DNA of 60,171 nt from Marinobacter salexigens (GCF_002806945.1 NZ_NIHC01000011.1:1-60171), one strand, 5' to 3'; positions 40,550 through 50,660 are shown, counted from the first letter of the stretch. The notes: generated by a model not told the origin, from the letters alone. A program made the numbers and translations.

Positions 40550-41077
40550 CTACAGGATGTATGGCATCACCCAGGTGTCGATCGCAAACAGGCACAAAAG
40601 TGTCATGACGGCGGCCACTGCATCATCCACCATGATTCCCAGCCCACCGGGCAAGCGCTCATCCAGCCAGTTGATTGGCCACGGTTTGATCACATCGAAA
40701 AACCTGAAAATCAGAAACACCAGTAATACGCCGTAAATCTGATCCGGAAACAAACCCAGAGCAATCCACATTCCCACGAACTCATCCCAAACTATGCCGC
40801 CATGGTCGTGAACCTTAAGATCTGCTGCGGTTTTGCCACATAACCAGATGCCCACCACAAAGGCCACCGCTACAACAAGCCAGTAGGCCGCCGGCGGCAG
40901 CCATGCGAAGCCATACCACAGAGGAATAGCCGCCAGACTCCCCCAAGTGCCAGGAGCTCTTGGCATCGCGCCGCTGCCAAAGCCGAACGCCAATAAATGA
41001 ACAGGGTCTTTCAGAAACCCCGGCGGCAAAATAGCCTTGGGTAAATCCGGCTCCGGCCACTGATCTTCCTGGCTCAT
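40550..41077 (-). CDS. pgpA: Phosphatidylglycerophosphatase A
   Basis: Inner membrane phosphatase that makes phosphatidylglycerol from its phosphate. The 175-residue protein has the family start FGFGSGAMPRAPGTWGSLAA and the metal-binding segment VWDEFVGMWIAL, with about four hydrophobic segments. It is the last gene of nrdR-ribD-ribBX-ribH-nusB-thiL-pgpA. It overlaps thiL by four bases (ATGA), so it is translationally coupled. The thiL-pgpA pair is conserved in gammaproteobacteria. Confidence 0.94.
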   Translation of the reverse strand: MSQEDQWPEPDLPKAILPPGFLKDPVHLLAFGFGSGAMPRAPGTWGSLAAIPLWYGFAWLPPAAYWLVVAVAFVVGIWLCGKTAADLKVHDHGGIVWDEFVGMWIALGLFPDQIYGVLLVFLIFRFFDVIKPWPINWLDERLPGGLGIMVDDAVAAVMTLLCLFAIDTWVMPYIL

Positions 41078-42030
41078 GCGTCTCTCCTGAAATGATCAAA
41101 ACCTGTAGCTTCAGAACCTGACACTACCTCGGCGCCATCAAGCCGCAAGCCAATGGCTGACTCAATTACCCCGATAACGGTGAGCTGTTGCTTCAACGAT
41201 TCGGGCGCCTTCGCCCACCTTGTTTCCGGAATGGTCGCACAAAGTTCGTAATCATCACCAGAGTGCAGCGCATACTCTATGGCGGCGCTGTCTTTCAAAC
41301 GGGCAAGTGGTTGCGACACAGGTACTCGGGCACGCTCAATACTTGCGCCCACACTGGAAGCCTCGAGAATATGATTGAGATCCGCCAGCAAGCCGTCGGA
41401 CACATCAATGGCAGCTGTTGCCAGGTGCCTCAGGGCCACTCCCAACTTCAGCCTCGGCTCTGGATGATGGTAGCGCTCCAACACATGCTGCTCGTCTGCA
41501 GCGGGGTTGCAGGAGCCAAGATAGTCCAGGGCTGCGCCGGCGTCACCCAAAGTGCCAGATACCACAATCAGATCGCCAGCTCTGGCTCCGGAACGGCGGA
41601 TGGCTCGCCCCTCCTCCACCAACCCATGGACCTGCAAGCTCAGGGTAAGCGGGCCACGGGTTGTATCGCCTCCCGCGAGCGTAAGACCGAAGGAATCGGC
41701 CGCACGGCCAAGCCCAAGAGCGAAATCACGCAACCAGGATTCGTCGGCTTCAGGAAGTGTCAGCGCAAGGGTAAAGCAGGCAGGCTCAGCCCCCATGGCG
41801 GCCAGATCACTCGCAGCCACTGCAAGTGCTCTCCAACCAAGATAATCCGGGCAATAATCAACGGGGAAGTGCACCCCCTCAACCAATGTGTCGATGGAGA
41901 AAACCAGGTCAGACCCAAATGGTATATTTTGAACTGCGCAGTCATCGCCCGGCCCCACCACCACAGAGTGGGAACCGTGCGGACGAACCAAGGGCAAGAA
42001 ATATTGCCGGATCAGCTCAAATTCACCCAT
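41074..42030 (-). CDS. thiL: Thiamine-monophosphate kinase
   Basis: Phosphorylates thiamine monophosphate to thiamine diphosphate, the cofactor of IlvI. It has 318 residues. Motifs of the PurM/ThiL superfamily are VVGPGDDCAV, the DTLVEGVHF segment, LAGGDTTRG and IDVSDGLLADL, with the C-terminal HSGDDYELC. It begins three bases after the nusB stop and overlaps pgpA. No TPP riboswitch was seen in front of it, which fits its place inside the nus/rib operon. Confidence 0.95.
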   Translation of the reverse strand: MGEFELIRQYFLPLVRPHGSHSVVVGPGDDCAVQNIPFGSDLVFSIDTLVEGVHFPVDYCPDYLGWRALAVAASDLAAMGAEPACFTLALTLPEADESWLRDFALGLGRAADSFGLTLAGGDTTRGPLTLSLQVHGLVEEGRAIRRSGARAGDLIVVSGTLGDAGAALDYLGSCNPAADEQHVLERYHHPEPRLKLGVALRHLATAAIDVSDGLLADLNHILEASSVGASIERARVPVSQPLARLKDSAAIEYALHSGDDYELCATIPETRWAKAPESLKQQLTVIGVIESAIGLRLDGAEVVSGSEATGFDHFRRDA

Positions 42031-42033
42031 TGG

Positions 42034-42510
42034 CTAGCGTGAACGTGTCTCTGCAAGGCGCAAGCGACGGCCCAGTTTATCCAGCACACTGTTCACAAAC
42101 TTGTGCCCTTCTGTGCCACCAAAACGCTTCGCCAATTCTATACCCTCATTGATCACCACTTTGTAGGGCACATCCACGCGATGGCGCAGTTCGTAGGCAC
42201 CTACGCGCACAATAGCCAGCTCCACGGGGTCCACTTCAAGCAACGGACGGTCAAGAAATGGCTCAATCAGCTTGTCCAGCTCAGCCTGTTCCCGGTGAAC
42301 GCCACGCAGAACATCACGAAAATACAGCGAGTCCACTTTGGTCATATCGTTATCGACCATGAACTCAGCTTCAATATCTGAAATCGGGCTCTTGGTAAAA
42401 TGGCGCTGGTAAAGCCCCTGCATTGCCAGAACCCGTGCACGGCGGCGATCGCCAGCTTTTGGCTGGCCTGTCGGGGCCGGGCCGGGTGTCGTACCTTCAG
42501 TATCGCTCAT
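42034..42510 (-). CDS. nusB: Transcription antitermination factor NusB
   Basis: Binds boxA RNA with ribosomal protein S10 and prevents Rho termination in rRNA operons; a boxA lies at 228-240 in this window. It has 158 residues, with a 20-residue flexible N-terminus (TEGTTPGPAPTGQPKAGD) before the family core (RRRARVLAMQGLYQ, then VPYKVVINEGIELAKRFGGTEGHKF given in part). It overlaps the ribH stop by one base (TAATG). ribH-nusB coupling is common to most proteobacteria. Confidence 0.95.
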   Translation of the reverse strand: MSDTEGTTPGPAPTGQPKAGDRRRARVLAMQGLYQRHFTKSPISDIEAEFMVDNDMTKVDSLYFRDVLRGVHREQAELDKLIEPFLDRPLLEVDPVELAIVRVGAYELRHRVDVPYKVVINEGIELAKRFGGTEGHKFVNSVLDKLGRRLRLAETRSR

Positions 42511-42986
42511 TACTCACCCAGCTTGTTGAACAGGCTAACCATTTCCAACGCTGTGATAGCCGCCTCGGCGCCTTTGTTGCCGGCTTTGGTGCCTGAGCGC
42601 TCAATGGCTTGCTCGATTGAATCAACGGTCAGCACACCAAAGGTCACTGGCACGTCGGTCTCCAGACTCACTGCACCTATGCCGCTTGATGCCTCGCCAG
42701 CCACATATTCAAAGTGCGGAGTGCCGCCACGAATAACGGCGCCCAACGCAATGATGGCGTTGTAGTCGCCAGTTTCTGCAACACGCTTCACGGCCAGAGG
42801 CATTTCATAGGCTCCGGGCACGCGCACAAGGGTGATGTCGCTGTCAGCAATACCATGGCGGCGCAGGGTGTCGATGGCGCCGTCCACCAGGCTCTCTACA
42901 ACAAAACCGTTAAAACGTCCCACTACCAGCGCATAGCGCCCGGTGCACTGGGTAAAATCACCTTCAATTACTTTGATATCCGCCAT
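42510..42986 (-). CDS. ribH: 6,7-dimethyl-8-ribityllumazine synthase
   Basis: Condenses the RibA/RibD-derived pyrimidine with dihydroxybutanone phosphate from RibB, the step before riboflavin synthase. The 158-residue protein has the family landmarks [44 protein letters not shown] and [12 protein letters not shown]. The ATG at 42986 ([11 protein letters not shown]) is chosen because GGAG precedes it; the upstream frame is open for 17 codons without homology. It lies between ribBX and nusB. Confidence 0.96.
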   Translation of the reverse strand: MADIKVIEGDFTQCTGRYALVVGRFNGFVVESLVDGAIDTLRRHGIADSDITLVRVPGAYEMPLAVKRVAETGDYNAIIALGAVIRGGTPHFEYVAGEASSGIGAVSLETDVPVTFGVLTVDSIEQAIERSGTKAGNKGAEAAITALEMVSLFNKLGE

Positions 42987-43033
42987 CGGGGGCTCCTTCT
43001 CAGGTTGCAGCCACAGTGCTGCAACCAGGTTAA

Positions 43034-44149
43034 TCAATCCGGGGTGTAGGGAATGTACTCAACTACTTCCAAGTCAAATCCGGAAATCGCCGAGTATTTT
43101 ACGGGTGGGCTGAGCAACCGCATCTTGCTCACGCCCAGATCCCGCAGGATCTGGGAGCCGGTGCCCACGGTGAAATACACACCGGAGCTACCTTTGCCAG
43201 CGGGCCCATGCCCCTGGTCGAAAAACTCCTGAATACGGTCTTCCAGGTTATAGCTGTCTTCTGCGCTATTGAGCAGCACCACGACACCCGCACCTTCTGC
43301 AGCAACTTTTTCAAGGGCGTGATGCAACGGCCAGCTCCGGGAATCCTTGCGGCGTGCGCCAAGCAAGTCTCTCAGCGTGTCGGTAATGTGAACCCGCACG
43401 TGTACCGGCTCATCCGTCGGAATTTCACCATAAATCATGGCGAGGTGTGTGGATCCCTGAATAATATCCCGGTAGGTGCGCAGCTTGAACATACCGTATT
43501 CGGTATCGAGCTGATTTTCTTCAACACACTCAACAGTACGTTCGTGGGTAGTGCGATAGTGAATCAGATCAGCAATGGTGCCAATCTTAAGATTGTGTTC
43601 TTCGGCAAATAGCTCCAGGTCTTCCCTGCGCGCCATGGAGCCGTCATCGTTCATGATTTCACAGATAACACCGACCGGCTCGCAACCCGCCAAGGCTGCC
43701 AAGTCACAGGAGGCCTCTGTGTGGCCAGCACGGCTAAGAACACCACCGGGGTCTGACATCAAGGGAAAGATATGCCCGGGTTGCACCAAGTCTGACGCTT
43801 TAGCGTTGCGGGCAACGGCTGCCTGCACGGTACGTGCGCGATCCGCTGCTGAAATGCCCGTAGTCACACCCGTAGCCGCCTCAATAGACAGGGTAAACTT
43901 GGTACCAAACCCCGATGCATTCTGCTGAACCATCAAGGGCAAATCGAGCTGCTCGCAACGATCCCGCGTCATCGGCATGCAGATGAGGCCGCGACCAAAA
44001 CGCGCCATGAAATTGATGTCTTCGGCGGTGCAGTGTTCGGCCGCCATCACCAGGTCGCCTTCGTTTTCCCGGTCTTCATCATCTATCAGGATAACCATCT
44101 TGCCCTGGCGGATATCTTCTATGATTTCTTCAACGCTGTTCAGTGCCAT
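43034..44149 (-). CDS. ribB: 3,4-dihydroxy-2-butanone 4-phosphate synthase with degenerate RibA domain (RibBX type)
   Basis: The 371-residue protein has a complete RibB domain (1-205), with [17 protein letters not shown] and HTEASCDLA. RibB makes dihydroxybutanone phosphate from ribulose 5-phosphate. The C-terminal half has the GTP cyclohydrolase II fold, but the segment that carries three zinc Cys in RibA reads [20 protein letters not shown], with no Cys. It should therefore not open GTP. Such fusions are known as RibBX in Shewanella and relatives, and a separate ribA is expected elsewhere. The ATG at 44149 is chosen as the family start. Calling it ribBA would be misleading. Confidence 0.93.
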   Translation of the reverse strand: MALNSVEEIIEDIRQGKMVILIDDEDRENEGDLVMAAEHCTAEDINFMARFGRGLICMPMTRDRCEQLDLPLMVQQNASGFGTKFTLSIEAATGVTTGISAADRARTVQAAVARNAKASDLVQPGHIFPLMSDPGGVLSRAGHTEASCDLAALAGCEPVGVICEIMNDDGSMARREDLELFAEEHNLKIGTIADLIHYRTTHERTVECVEENQLDTEYGMFKLRTYRDIIQGSTHLAMIYGEIPTDEPVHVRVHITDTLRDLLGARRKDSRSWPLHHALEKVAAEGAGVVVLLNSAEDSYNLEDRIQEFFDQGHGPAGKGSSGVYFTVGTGSQILRDLGVSKMRLLSPPVKYSAISGFDLEVVEYIPYTPD

Positions 44150-44224
44150 ATTGTTTTGCACCCTTTCAATGCCTCCATTGCCACTTGCAAAAGCAGCTAT
44201 GAAACGCACTGTGAATTTAAACGT

Positions 44225-45340
44225 TTAGCGGCGAACCAGGATAAGACGTTGGTCTTCTCCTACCTGTCGCCGGTCTTGTACGGTCCATTCGATTTTGTCT
44301 GCCATAGCCTCCAGCGGAAGATGCGCCGTCGGTCGGCCGTTGCTTCCCAAAAAAACCGGCGCCTGGTACAGCCACAACTCATCTACCAACTGCTCGCTGA
44401 TAAAGGTGCCCGCAAGCGTTGGCCCGGCTTCAACCAGCAACTCATTAACACCCATATCCCCCAGCGAATCCAAAAGCTCGGAGACATCAATGCCGTTATC
44501 TTTCCATGACACACCCTTGAGGCGAATTCCCAGTGCGGCAAGATCTTGCGCCGGTGCGGTTGCCAGTGTGGATGATGCGCAAAACACCTGAACCTTGCCA
44601 CCCCGCAGAATGGTTGCAGAGGGGGGAGTTCTGGCATCCCTGTCGGCGATCACTCGCAAAGGCTGCCGAGACGGCTCGGTGGCATCACCTATATCCCCAA
44701 GCTCTTCCCGGCGAACAGTCAATGAAGGGTTGTCCGCAAGTACGGTACCAACGCCGGTAAGAATCGCATCACTTTCGGCCCGGAGGCGCTGAACATCGCG
44801 ACGGGCTTCATCGCCGGTAATCCACTGACTTTCACCAGAGGCCATTGCAGTTCGCCCGTCCAGACTCGCCGCCATCTTCAGCCTTACCCAAGGGCGGCCA
44901 GTATTCATGCGCTTCATGAACCCGCGATTCAGGCGCGCCGCTTCTTCTGCCAGTAGCCCTACATGAACCCTGATACCGGCTTCACGGAGCATTTCGAGCC
45001 CCCTGCCGGACACTGCCGGATTCGGATCTTGCGTGGCGGCAAACACCCGCGCGACACCCGCCTCAACGAGCGCGCGCGCGCAAGGCGGCGTGCGGCCAAA
45101 ATGGCTGCAGGGCTCAAGCGTGACATAGGCAGTAGCACCTCGGGCAGCAGTGCCTGCCCGGCTTAGCGCCCGGGTTTCAGCATGGGCCTCACCAGCCCGC
45201 TCATGCCACCCTTCTCCCAGTATTTTGTCACCACGAGCTATTACGCAACCAACCCGGGGGTTAGGGTGCGTTGAGTAGCGGCCCCGCCATGCAAGTTGCA
45301 CGGCCCGGGCCATCATGGTCCGATCCAGGAGTTCGGTCAT
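44225..45340 (-). CDS. ribD: Bifunctional diaminohydroxyphosphoribosylaminopyrimidine deaminase / reductase
   Basis: Second and third steps of riboflavin synthesis. It has 371 residues. The N-terminal deaminase domain has the zinc site HAETRAL and [11 protein letters not shown]. The C-terminal reductase domain starts near residue 145 with [17 protein letters not shown] and uses NADPH. It overlaps nrdR by four bases (ATGA). In P. aeruginosa a riboflavin synthase gene follows ribD; here 75 non-coding bases lead directly to ribBX. Confidence 0.95.
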   Translation of the reverse strand: MTELLDRTMMARAVQLAWRGRYSTHPNPRVGCVIARGDKILGEGWHERAGEAHAETRALSRAGTAARGATAYVTLEPCSHFGRTPPCARALVEAGVARVFAATQDPNPAVSGRGLEMLREAGIRVHVGLLAEEAARLNRGFMKRMNTGRPWVRLKMAASLDGRTAMASGESQWITGDEARRDVQRLRAESDAILTGVGTVLADNPSLTVRREELGDIGDATEPSRQPLRVIADRDARTPPSATILRGGKVQVFCASSTLATAPAQDLAALGIRLKGVSWKDNGIDVSELLDSLGDMGVNELLVEAGPTLAGTFISEQLVDELWLYQAPVFLGSNGRPTAHLPLEAMADKIEWTVQDRRQVGEDQRLILVRR

Positions 45341-45855
45341 TTTTTTCCTTCAGGTGATTGCTTACCTGCCAGTACTTTTGCAACATCAACCGCGACTTCA
45401 CCATTGTTTGCCGAAAGCCGCTCAATCTCTTCCTTGAATTCGTTGATGTCCTGAAAGCTACGATAAACAGAAGCAAACCGCACGTAGGCAACCTTGTCGA
45501 GCTGGCGCAACTCGGTCATTACTTCCTCACCCAGTTGCATGGATTTCACCTCACGCTCGCCGGCGGCCCGAAGACGATAGCGGATGCGATTCAAAGCGGC
45601 ATCAATTTGCTCAATACTGACCGGGCGTTTTTCCAGTGCTTTCATGAGCCCTGATCGCAATTTCTCTTCATCAAAAGGCTGGCGGGTTCCATCTTGCTTA
45701 ACCACCCGCGGCATCACCAGCTCGGCAGACTCAAACGTGGTAAAACGCTCATGACAAGACAAGCACTCCCTGCGGCGACGCACCTGATCGCCCTCGGTCA
45801 CAAGACGCGAGTCAATAACCTTGGTATCTGCTTCACCACAGAAAGGACAATGCAT
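45337..45855 (-). CDS. nrdR: Transcriptional repressor NrdR
   Basis: Nucleotide-sensing repressor of ribonucleotide reductase genes. It has 172 residues, slightly longer than usual because of a charged C-terminal tail. A zinc ribbon carries Cys3, Cys6, Cys31 and Cys34 ([10 protein letters not shown] and [13 protein letters not shown]). An ATP-cone domain covers about residues 49-139 ([20 protein letters not shown]). It heads the rib cluster and ends inside ribD. This placement is conserved in gammaproteobacteria and links nucleotide and flavin metabolism only by position. Confidence 0.96.
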   Translation of the reverse strand: MHCPFCGEADTKVIDSRLVTEGDQVRRRRECLSCHERFTTFESAELVMPRVVKQDGTRQPFDEEKLRSGLMKALEKRPVSIEQIDAALNRIRYRLRAAGEREVKSMQLGEEVMTELRQLDKVAYVRFASVYRSFQDINEFKEEIERLSANNGEVAVDVAKVLAGKQSPEGKK

Positions 45856-45928
45856 ATCAGGTACTCCGGAGAGGGGGCCAGACAGGGCATATTAATAAAT
45901 GCACTGTCTGGCGGGTCTTACCAGAAGC

Positions 45929-47182
45929 TTAGCTGTATACCGGGAAACGCGCGCACAGGGCTTCAACTTGTCCACGAACACGATTAATAACGGCTTCGTC
46001 TTCGAGGTTGTCGAGGATATCGCAAATCCATCCTGCCAGCTCACGGCACTCAACCACACCAAAACCGCGAGTAGTGATCGCTGGCGTGCCCATGCGCAGG
46101 CCAGAGGTCACAAATGGCGAACGCGGGTCGTTGGGAACCGCGTTCTTGTTCACGGTAATATGTGCACGGCCCAGAGCCGCATCGGCATCCTTACCAGTAA
46201 TATCCTGTTTGATCAGGCTCACCAGGAACAAGTGGTTCATGGTGCCGCCAGACACTACGTCGTAACCACGATCAACAAACACCTGCGCCATGGCAGATGC
46301 GTTCTTCACCACTTGTTTCTGGTAGGTTTTGAACTCTTCGCTCATGGCTTCTTTGAAGCAGATCGCCTTGGCAGCAATCACGTGCATCAAGGGGCCGCCC
46401 TGGCCACCCGGGAACACAGCCGAATTCAGCTTCTTGTGCAGAGCTTCGTCGTCGCAGGCCAGAATCAGGCCGCCACGGGGGCCGCGAAGGGTTTTGTGGG
46501 TAGTGGTGGTTACCACATGCGCATGGGGCATGGGGTCGGGATAGACACCTGCGGCAACCAGGCCGGCTACGTGCGCCATGTCCACAAAAAGGTAGGCACC
46601 CACTTTGTCGGCAATCGCGCGGAAGCGAGCAAAGTCCAGTTCCTGGGAATAAGCAGAGAAGCCGGCAATGATCATTTTCGGCTTGTGCTCAACGGCCATG
46701 GCCTCCAGTTCGTCGTAATCGATCAAGCCAGTATCTGTGTTGATACCATACTGCACGGCATTGTATATCTTGCCGGAAAAGTTGACGCTGGCACCGTGAG
46801 TCAGGTGACCACCATGGGCGAGGCTCATACCCAGAACAGTATCACCGGGGTCAACCAGCGCCATGAACACGGCCGAGTTGGCCTGTGAGCCAGAGTGTGG
46901 CTGCACGTTGGCATAAGCGGCACCAAACAATTCCTTGGCGCGATCAATGGCCAGCTGCTCGGCAATGTCAACAAACTCGCAGCCACCGTAGTAGCGCTTG
47001 CCGGGATAGCCTTCGGCATACTTGTTGGTCAGGTCACTGCCCTGGGCTTCCATCACCCGTGGGCTGGTGTAGTTCTCTGATGCAATCAGCTCAATATGAG
47101 CCTCCTGACGCTTGCTTTCCGCCTGCATGGCGTTCCAGAGTTCGTCGTCGAAACCGGCGATCTTCATATCACGATTAAACAT
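45929..47182 (-). CDS. glyA: Serine hydroxymethyltransferase
   Basis: Pyridoxal phosphate enzyme that converts serine and tetrahydrofolate to glycine and 5,10-methylene-tetrahydrofolate. The 417-residue protein has the PLP lysine in [16 protein letters not shown] near residue 229, and family landmarks [14 protein letters not shown] and YGGCEFVD. It lies 73 bases before nrdR on the same strand. The start could also be Met6. A TAGAAT box at 47261-47266 on the minus strand may be its -10 element. No glycine riboswitch was recognised. Confidence 0.97.
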   Translation of the reverse strand: MFNRDMKIAGFDDELWNAMQAESKRQEAHIELIASENYTSPRVMEAQGSDLTNKYAEGYPGKRYYGGCEFVDIAEQLAIDRAKELFGAAYANVQPHSGSQANSAVFMALVDPGDTVLGMSLAHGGHLTHGASVNFSGKIYNAVQYGINTDTGLIDYDELEAMAVEHKPKMIIAGFSAYSQELDFARFRAIADKVGAYLFVDMAHVAGLVAAGVYPDPMPHAHVVTTTTHKTLRGPRGGLILACDDEALHKKLNSAVFPGGQGGPLMHVIAAKAICFKEAMSEEFKTYQKQVVKNASAMAQVFVDRGYDVVSGGTMNHLFLVSLIKQDITGKDADAALGRAHITVNKNAVPNDPRSPFVTSGLRMGTPAITTRGFGVVECRELAGWICDILDNLEDEAVINRVRGQVEALCARFPVYS

Positions 47183-47475
47183 CGGTGCGCTGCCCCTGTG
47201 TGCTTGACTGGCCCGGAGAGTTTAGAAATAGCCCCGGAATCCCTTAAAATTCGGGCCGCTATTCTAGCCCATTACCGGGTTGGAAATCATCCTTTATGCT
47301 GTTCGCACATACCGTCATACCGATATCGGCCGTTTTTCTGAAATTGCTATAGCCCCCTTGTTTCGATACCTTACAAACCCAACTATTTATTCCTGTTTGC
47401 AAGGTTCGCTGAGACTGTCGCGAAAAGCGCCACCGAAACCTGCCATTTCTCGTTTTAAAAGAGGGTAATGCCTTT

Positions 47476-49137
47476 ATGGCTCAGTACGTATACAGCATGA
47501 ATCGCGTGGGCAAAGTGGTTCCGCCCAAGCGTGAAATCCTCAAGGATATTTCCCTGAGCTTCTTCCCGGGTGCCAAGATTGGCGTACTCGGCCTGAACGG
47601 TTCCGGTAAATCCACCCTTTTACGCATTATGGCGGGTGTGGATACAGATTACATCGGCGAAGCCCGGCCCCAGCCGGGCATTAACGTGGGCTACCTGCCA
47701 CAAGAGCCGGAACTGGACGACACAAAAACCGTAAAGGAAATTGTTGACGAGGCTGTTGCTGAAGTTCACAGCGCGCTGGCGGAGCTGGACCAGGTTTATG
47801 CCGCTTATGCCGAGCCAGATGCAGACTTTGATGCACTGGCGAAAAAGCAGGGTGAACTGGAAGCTTTGATTCAGGCTACTGATGGCCACGATATAGAGCG
47901 CAAGATGGAAGTTGCCGCTGACGCTTTGCGCCTGCCAGCGTGGGATCAGCCAGTAAAAAACCTCTCAGGTGGTGAGCGTCGTCGTGTGGCGCTTTGTCGC
48001 CTGCTGCTTTCCGGGCCAGACATGCTTCTGCTGGACGAGCCTACCAACCACCTGGATGCAGAATCCGTCGCCTGGCTGGAGCGCTTCCTGCACGACTACG
48101 AAGGCACTGTGGTTGCCATCACCCACGACCGCTACTTCCTGGACAACGTAGCGGGCTGGATCCTGGAACTCGACCGTGGCCAGGGCATCCCGTTTGAAGG
48201 CAACTACAGCCAGTGGCTTGAGAACAAGCAGCAGCGTTTGAGCACTGAAGCCAAGCAGGAAGCCTCGCACCAGAAAGCCATGAAGCAGGAACTGGAGTGG
48301 GTGCGCAGCAACGCCAAAGGCCGCCAGTCCAAGAGCAAGGCCCGCCTTGCCCGCTTCGAAGAGATGAGCTCCCAGGAGTTCCAGAAGCGTAACGAAACTA
48401 ACGAGATTTATATTCCACCCGGACCTCGCTTGGGCGACAAGGTTATTGAAGTGGAAGACATCAGCAAAGCCTTTGGTGACCGTCTGCTTTATGAAGATGT
48501 GTCTTTCACTGTGCCACCTGGCGCTATCGTGGGCATTATCGGTGGTAACGGCGCAGGTAAATCCACACTGTTCCGCATGATCGCCGGCCAGGACGAGCCT
48601 ACTTCAGGCACCATAACGGTGGGCGAGACGGTCAATCTGGCCTATGTGGACCAGAGCCGTGACCTTGATGGCTCGAAAACCGTGTGGGAACTGCTCAGTG
48701 ATGGGCAGGACATCATTAAAGTGGGCAACTACGAAACCCCTTCAAGAGCCTATGCCGGCCGCTTTAACTTCAAGGGCTCGGATCAGCAAAAGCGCGTGGG
48801 CGATTTGTCGGGTGGTGAGCGTAACCGCTTGCACCTGGCCAAGCTGCTGAAAGAAGGCGGCAACGTGCTGCTGCTGGACGAACCTACAAACGACCTGGAC
48901 GTTGAGACCCTTCGCGCGCTGGAAGAAGCTCTACTGAACTTCCCGGGCGCTGCCATGGTTATTTCGCACGACCGCTGGTTCCTTGACCGTGTGGCTACCC
49001 ACATTCTGGCCTTCGAGGACGATGGCGAGGTGGTTTACTTCGAGGGTAACTTCGCGGAATACGACGAAGACCACAAGAAGCGCAAAGGGGATTCCGCCAT
49101 GGTGCCCCAGCGCATGAAGTACAAGAAGCTGGCCTGA
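47476..49137 (+). CDS. ettA: Energy-dependent translational throttle protein EttA (ABC-F)
   Basis: ABC-F ATPase that binds the ribosomal E site and gates the first peptide bonds according to the ATP/ADP ratio. It has 553 residues. The first ABC domain has Walker A GLNGSGKST (39-47) and LSGGERRRVALC. The Arm insertion (about residues 95-140), the linker PtIM region (about 240-320) and the second ABC domain (Walker A GGNGAGKST, LSGGERNRLHLA) follow. No membrane segments are present. It is followed by radA with a one-base TGATG overlap. Confidence 0.96.
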   Translation: MAQYVYSMNRVGKVVPPKREILKDISLSFFPGAKIGVLGLNGSGKSTLLRIMAGVDTDYIGEARPQPGINVGYLPQEPELDDTKTVKEIVDEAVAEVHSALAELDQVYAAYAEPDADFDALAKKQGELEALIQATDGHDIERKMEVAADALRLPAWDQPVKNLSGGERRRVALCRLLLSGPDMLLLDEPTNHLDAESVAWLERFLHDYEGTVVAITHDRYFLDNVAGWILELDRGQGIPFEGNYSQWLENKQQRLSTEAKQEASHQKAMKQELEWVRSNAKGRQSKSKARLARFEEMSSQEFQKRNETNEIYIPPGPRLGDKVIEVEDISKAFGDRLLYEDVSFTVPPGAIVGIIGGNGAGKSTLFRMIAGQDEPTSGTITVGETVNLAYVDQSRDLDGSKTVWELLSDGQDIIKVGNYETPSRAYAGRFNFKGSDQQKRVGDLSGGERNRLHLAKLLKEGGNVLLLDEPTNDLDVETLRALEEALLNFPGAAMVISHDRWFLDRVATHILAFEDDGEVVYFEGNFAEYDEDHKKRKGDSAMVPQRMKYKKLA

Positions 49138-50513
49138 TGGCAAAAGCCAAAACCGCTTATGTCTGCACCGAGTGCGGTGCAGACTATTCCAAATGGCAGG
49201 GCCAGTGTACGTCCTGCCAGGCATGGAATACGGTCAGCGAAGTCCGCGGCGTTAGCAGCAGCGCCAAAGGCGCCCGTGGTGTGCGCTTTGAAGGCTTTGC
49301 CGGCAGCTTGTCAGCGGTGCAAAGCCTGGATGATGTGAGCCTTGCCGAGCAGGAACGCATCAGCACGGGCATGCAGGAGTTCGACCGGGTTCTGGGCGGC
49401 GGGCTTGTGGAAGGCTCGGCTGTACTAATGGGCGGCCACCCTGGTGCCGGCAAGAGTACTCTGCTGCTTCAGGCGGTGTGTCATCTGGCCGCCAGCGTTC
49501 CGGCACTGTATGTGACCGGCGAGGAATCCCTGCAACAGGTGGCTATGCGAGCCAAACGCCTTGGCTTGCCCACCAAAGATTTGAAGATGCTCTCCGAGAC
49601 CAGCGTGGAGCGGCTGATTCAGGTGGCTGAAACTGAAAAACCACGAATTCTGGTAATAGACAGTATTCAGGTAATGCATGTTGCGGATATCGAATCCGCT
49701 CCCGGCTCTGTTTCTCAGGTTCGTGAAAGCGCTGCATTTCTGACCCGTTTTGCTAAACAAACGGGCACTATTCTGTTCCTTGTAGGCCATGTCACCAAGG
49801 ATGGCAGTCTGGCTGGCCCCAAGGTTCTGGAGCATATGATTGACTGCTCTATCCTGCTGGAAGGTTCCAGTGACAGCCGTTACCGCACTTTGCGAGGCAT
49901 CAAGAACCGCTTTGGCGCAGTGAATGAACTGGGCGTGTTCGCTATGCTCGAGCAGGGCTTGAAAGAGGTTAAAAATCCCAGTGCGATTTTTCTGAATCGT
50001 GGCGAGGAGGCCGCGCCTGGCAGCGTGGTTATGGTGGTGTGGGAAGGCACCCGGCCGATGCTGGTGGAGATTCAGGCGTTGGTGGATATGGCGCAAGGGG
50101 GATACCCCAGGCGGGTGGCCGTTGGCTTGGATCAGAACCGTTTGGCGATGCTTTTGGCGGTGTTGCACCGGCATGGCGGTTTGCATGTGTCGGATCAGGA
50201 TGTATTCGTGAACGTGGTGGGCGGCGTTAAGGTTAATGAAACCAGCGCGGATCTGGCGTTGCTGGCTGCCATTGTTTCTTCATTTCGGGATCGGGCTTTG
50301 CCGCAGGATTTGGTGATTTTCGGGGAAGTAGGGTTGTCGGGGGAGATTCGGCCGGTACCCAGTGGCCAGGAGCGGATCAATGAGGCCGCGAAGCATGGGT
50401 TTACTCGTGCTCTGGTGCCGAAAGCCAATGCGCCGCGTAAGGCGATTGCGGGGATGAAGGTGATTCCTGTGACTAAGCTTAGTGAGGCCATTACCGCCTT
50501 GGAGGAGCTTTGA
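49137..50513 (+). CDS. radA: DNA repair protein RadA (Sms)
   Basis: Branch migration ATPase in recombination repair. It has 458 residues. A zinc finger carries Cys10, Cys13, Cys24 and Cys27. The RecA-like ATPase core has Walker A GHPGAGKST (100-108) and the RadA-specific KNRFGAVNELGVF motif near residue 255. A C-terminal Lon-protease-like domain follows (about 290-455), with the typical FGEVGLSGEIRPV stretch. The ATG overlaps the ettA stop by one base. It is followed by a long inverted repeat (50551-50660) and then the convergent MapZ-like gene. Third-position G is unusually frequent in the last 400 bases compared with the first part. Confidence 0.96.
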   Translation: MAKAKTAYVCTECGADYSKWQGQCTSCQAWNTVSEVRGVSSSAKGARGVRFEGFAGSLSAVQSLDDVSLAEQERISTGMQEFDRVLGGGLVEGSAVLMGGHPGAGKSTLLLQAVCHLAASVPALYVTGEESLQQVAMRAKRLGLPTKDLKMLSETSVERLIQVAETEKPRILVIDSIQVMHVADIESAPGSVSQVRESAAFLTRFAKQTGTILFLVGHVTKDGSLAGPKVLEHMIDCSILLEGSSDSRYRTLRGIKNRFGAVNELGVFAMLEQGLKEVKNPSAIFLNRGEEAAPGSVVMVVWEGTRPMLVEIQALVDMAQGGYPRRVAVGLDQNRLAMLLAVLHRHGGLHVSDQDVFVNVVGGVKVNETSADLALLAAIVSSFRDRALPQDLVIFGEVGLSGEIRPVPSGQERINEAAKHGFTRALVPKANAPRKAIAGMKVIPVTKLSEAITALEEL

Positions 50514-50550
50514 CACTTGCCTCCTCAAACCGCTGACCTTCGTGGTTTGG

Positions 50551-50660
50551 CAGGATTGGGGAAGGGTTTCCAAAAACCGCTACGAGCACATCCTTGTGCG
50601 CTTGTCTCCGGCCGTCCTTGGCCTACGACATTTTTGGAAACCCTTCCCCAATCCCGCCTG
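50551..50660. repeat. Intergenic element: 23-base inverted repeat with two inner hairpins
   Basis: Perfect 23-base inverted arms at 50554-50576 and 50631-50653 enclose 54 bases. The enclosed part holds two further hairpins whose loops share a TCCTT core: GCACA-TCCT-TGTGC (about 50587-50600) and GGCC-GTCCTT-GGCC (about 50610-50623). The 180-base spacer between radA and the MapZ gene has nothing else. It could end both convergent transcripts, but it is much longer than a normal terminator and has short T tracts only inside the arms. It looks like a dispersed REP-type or other repeat unit. No second copy was noticed in the window. Confidence 0.75.

Noticed and set aside
44150..44224. FMN riboswitch upstream of ribBX
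   Set aside because: The spacer is only 75 bases and lacks the conserved FMN-element segments. None was recognised upstream of nrdR or ribD either.
47183..47475. Glycine riboswitch or small gene between glyA and ettA
   Set aside because: No tandem aptamer pattern and no credible frame; only a possible glyA -10 box (47261-47266).
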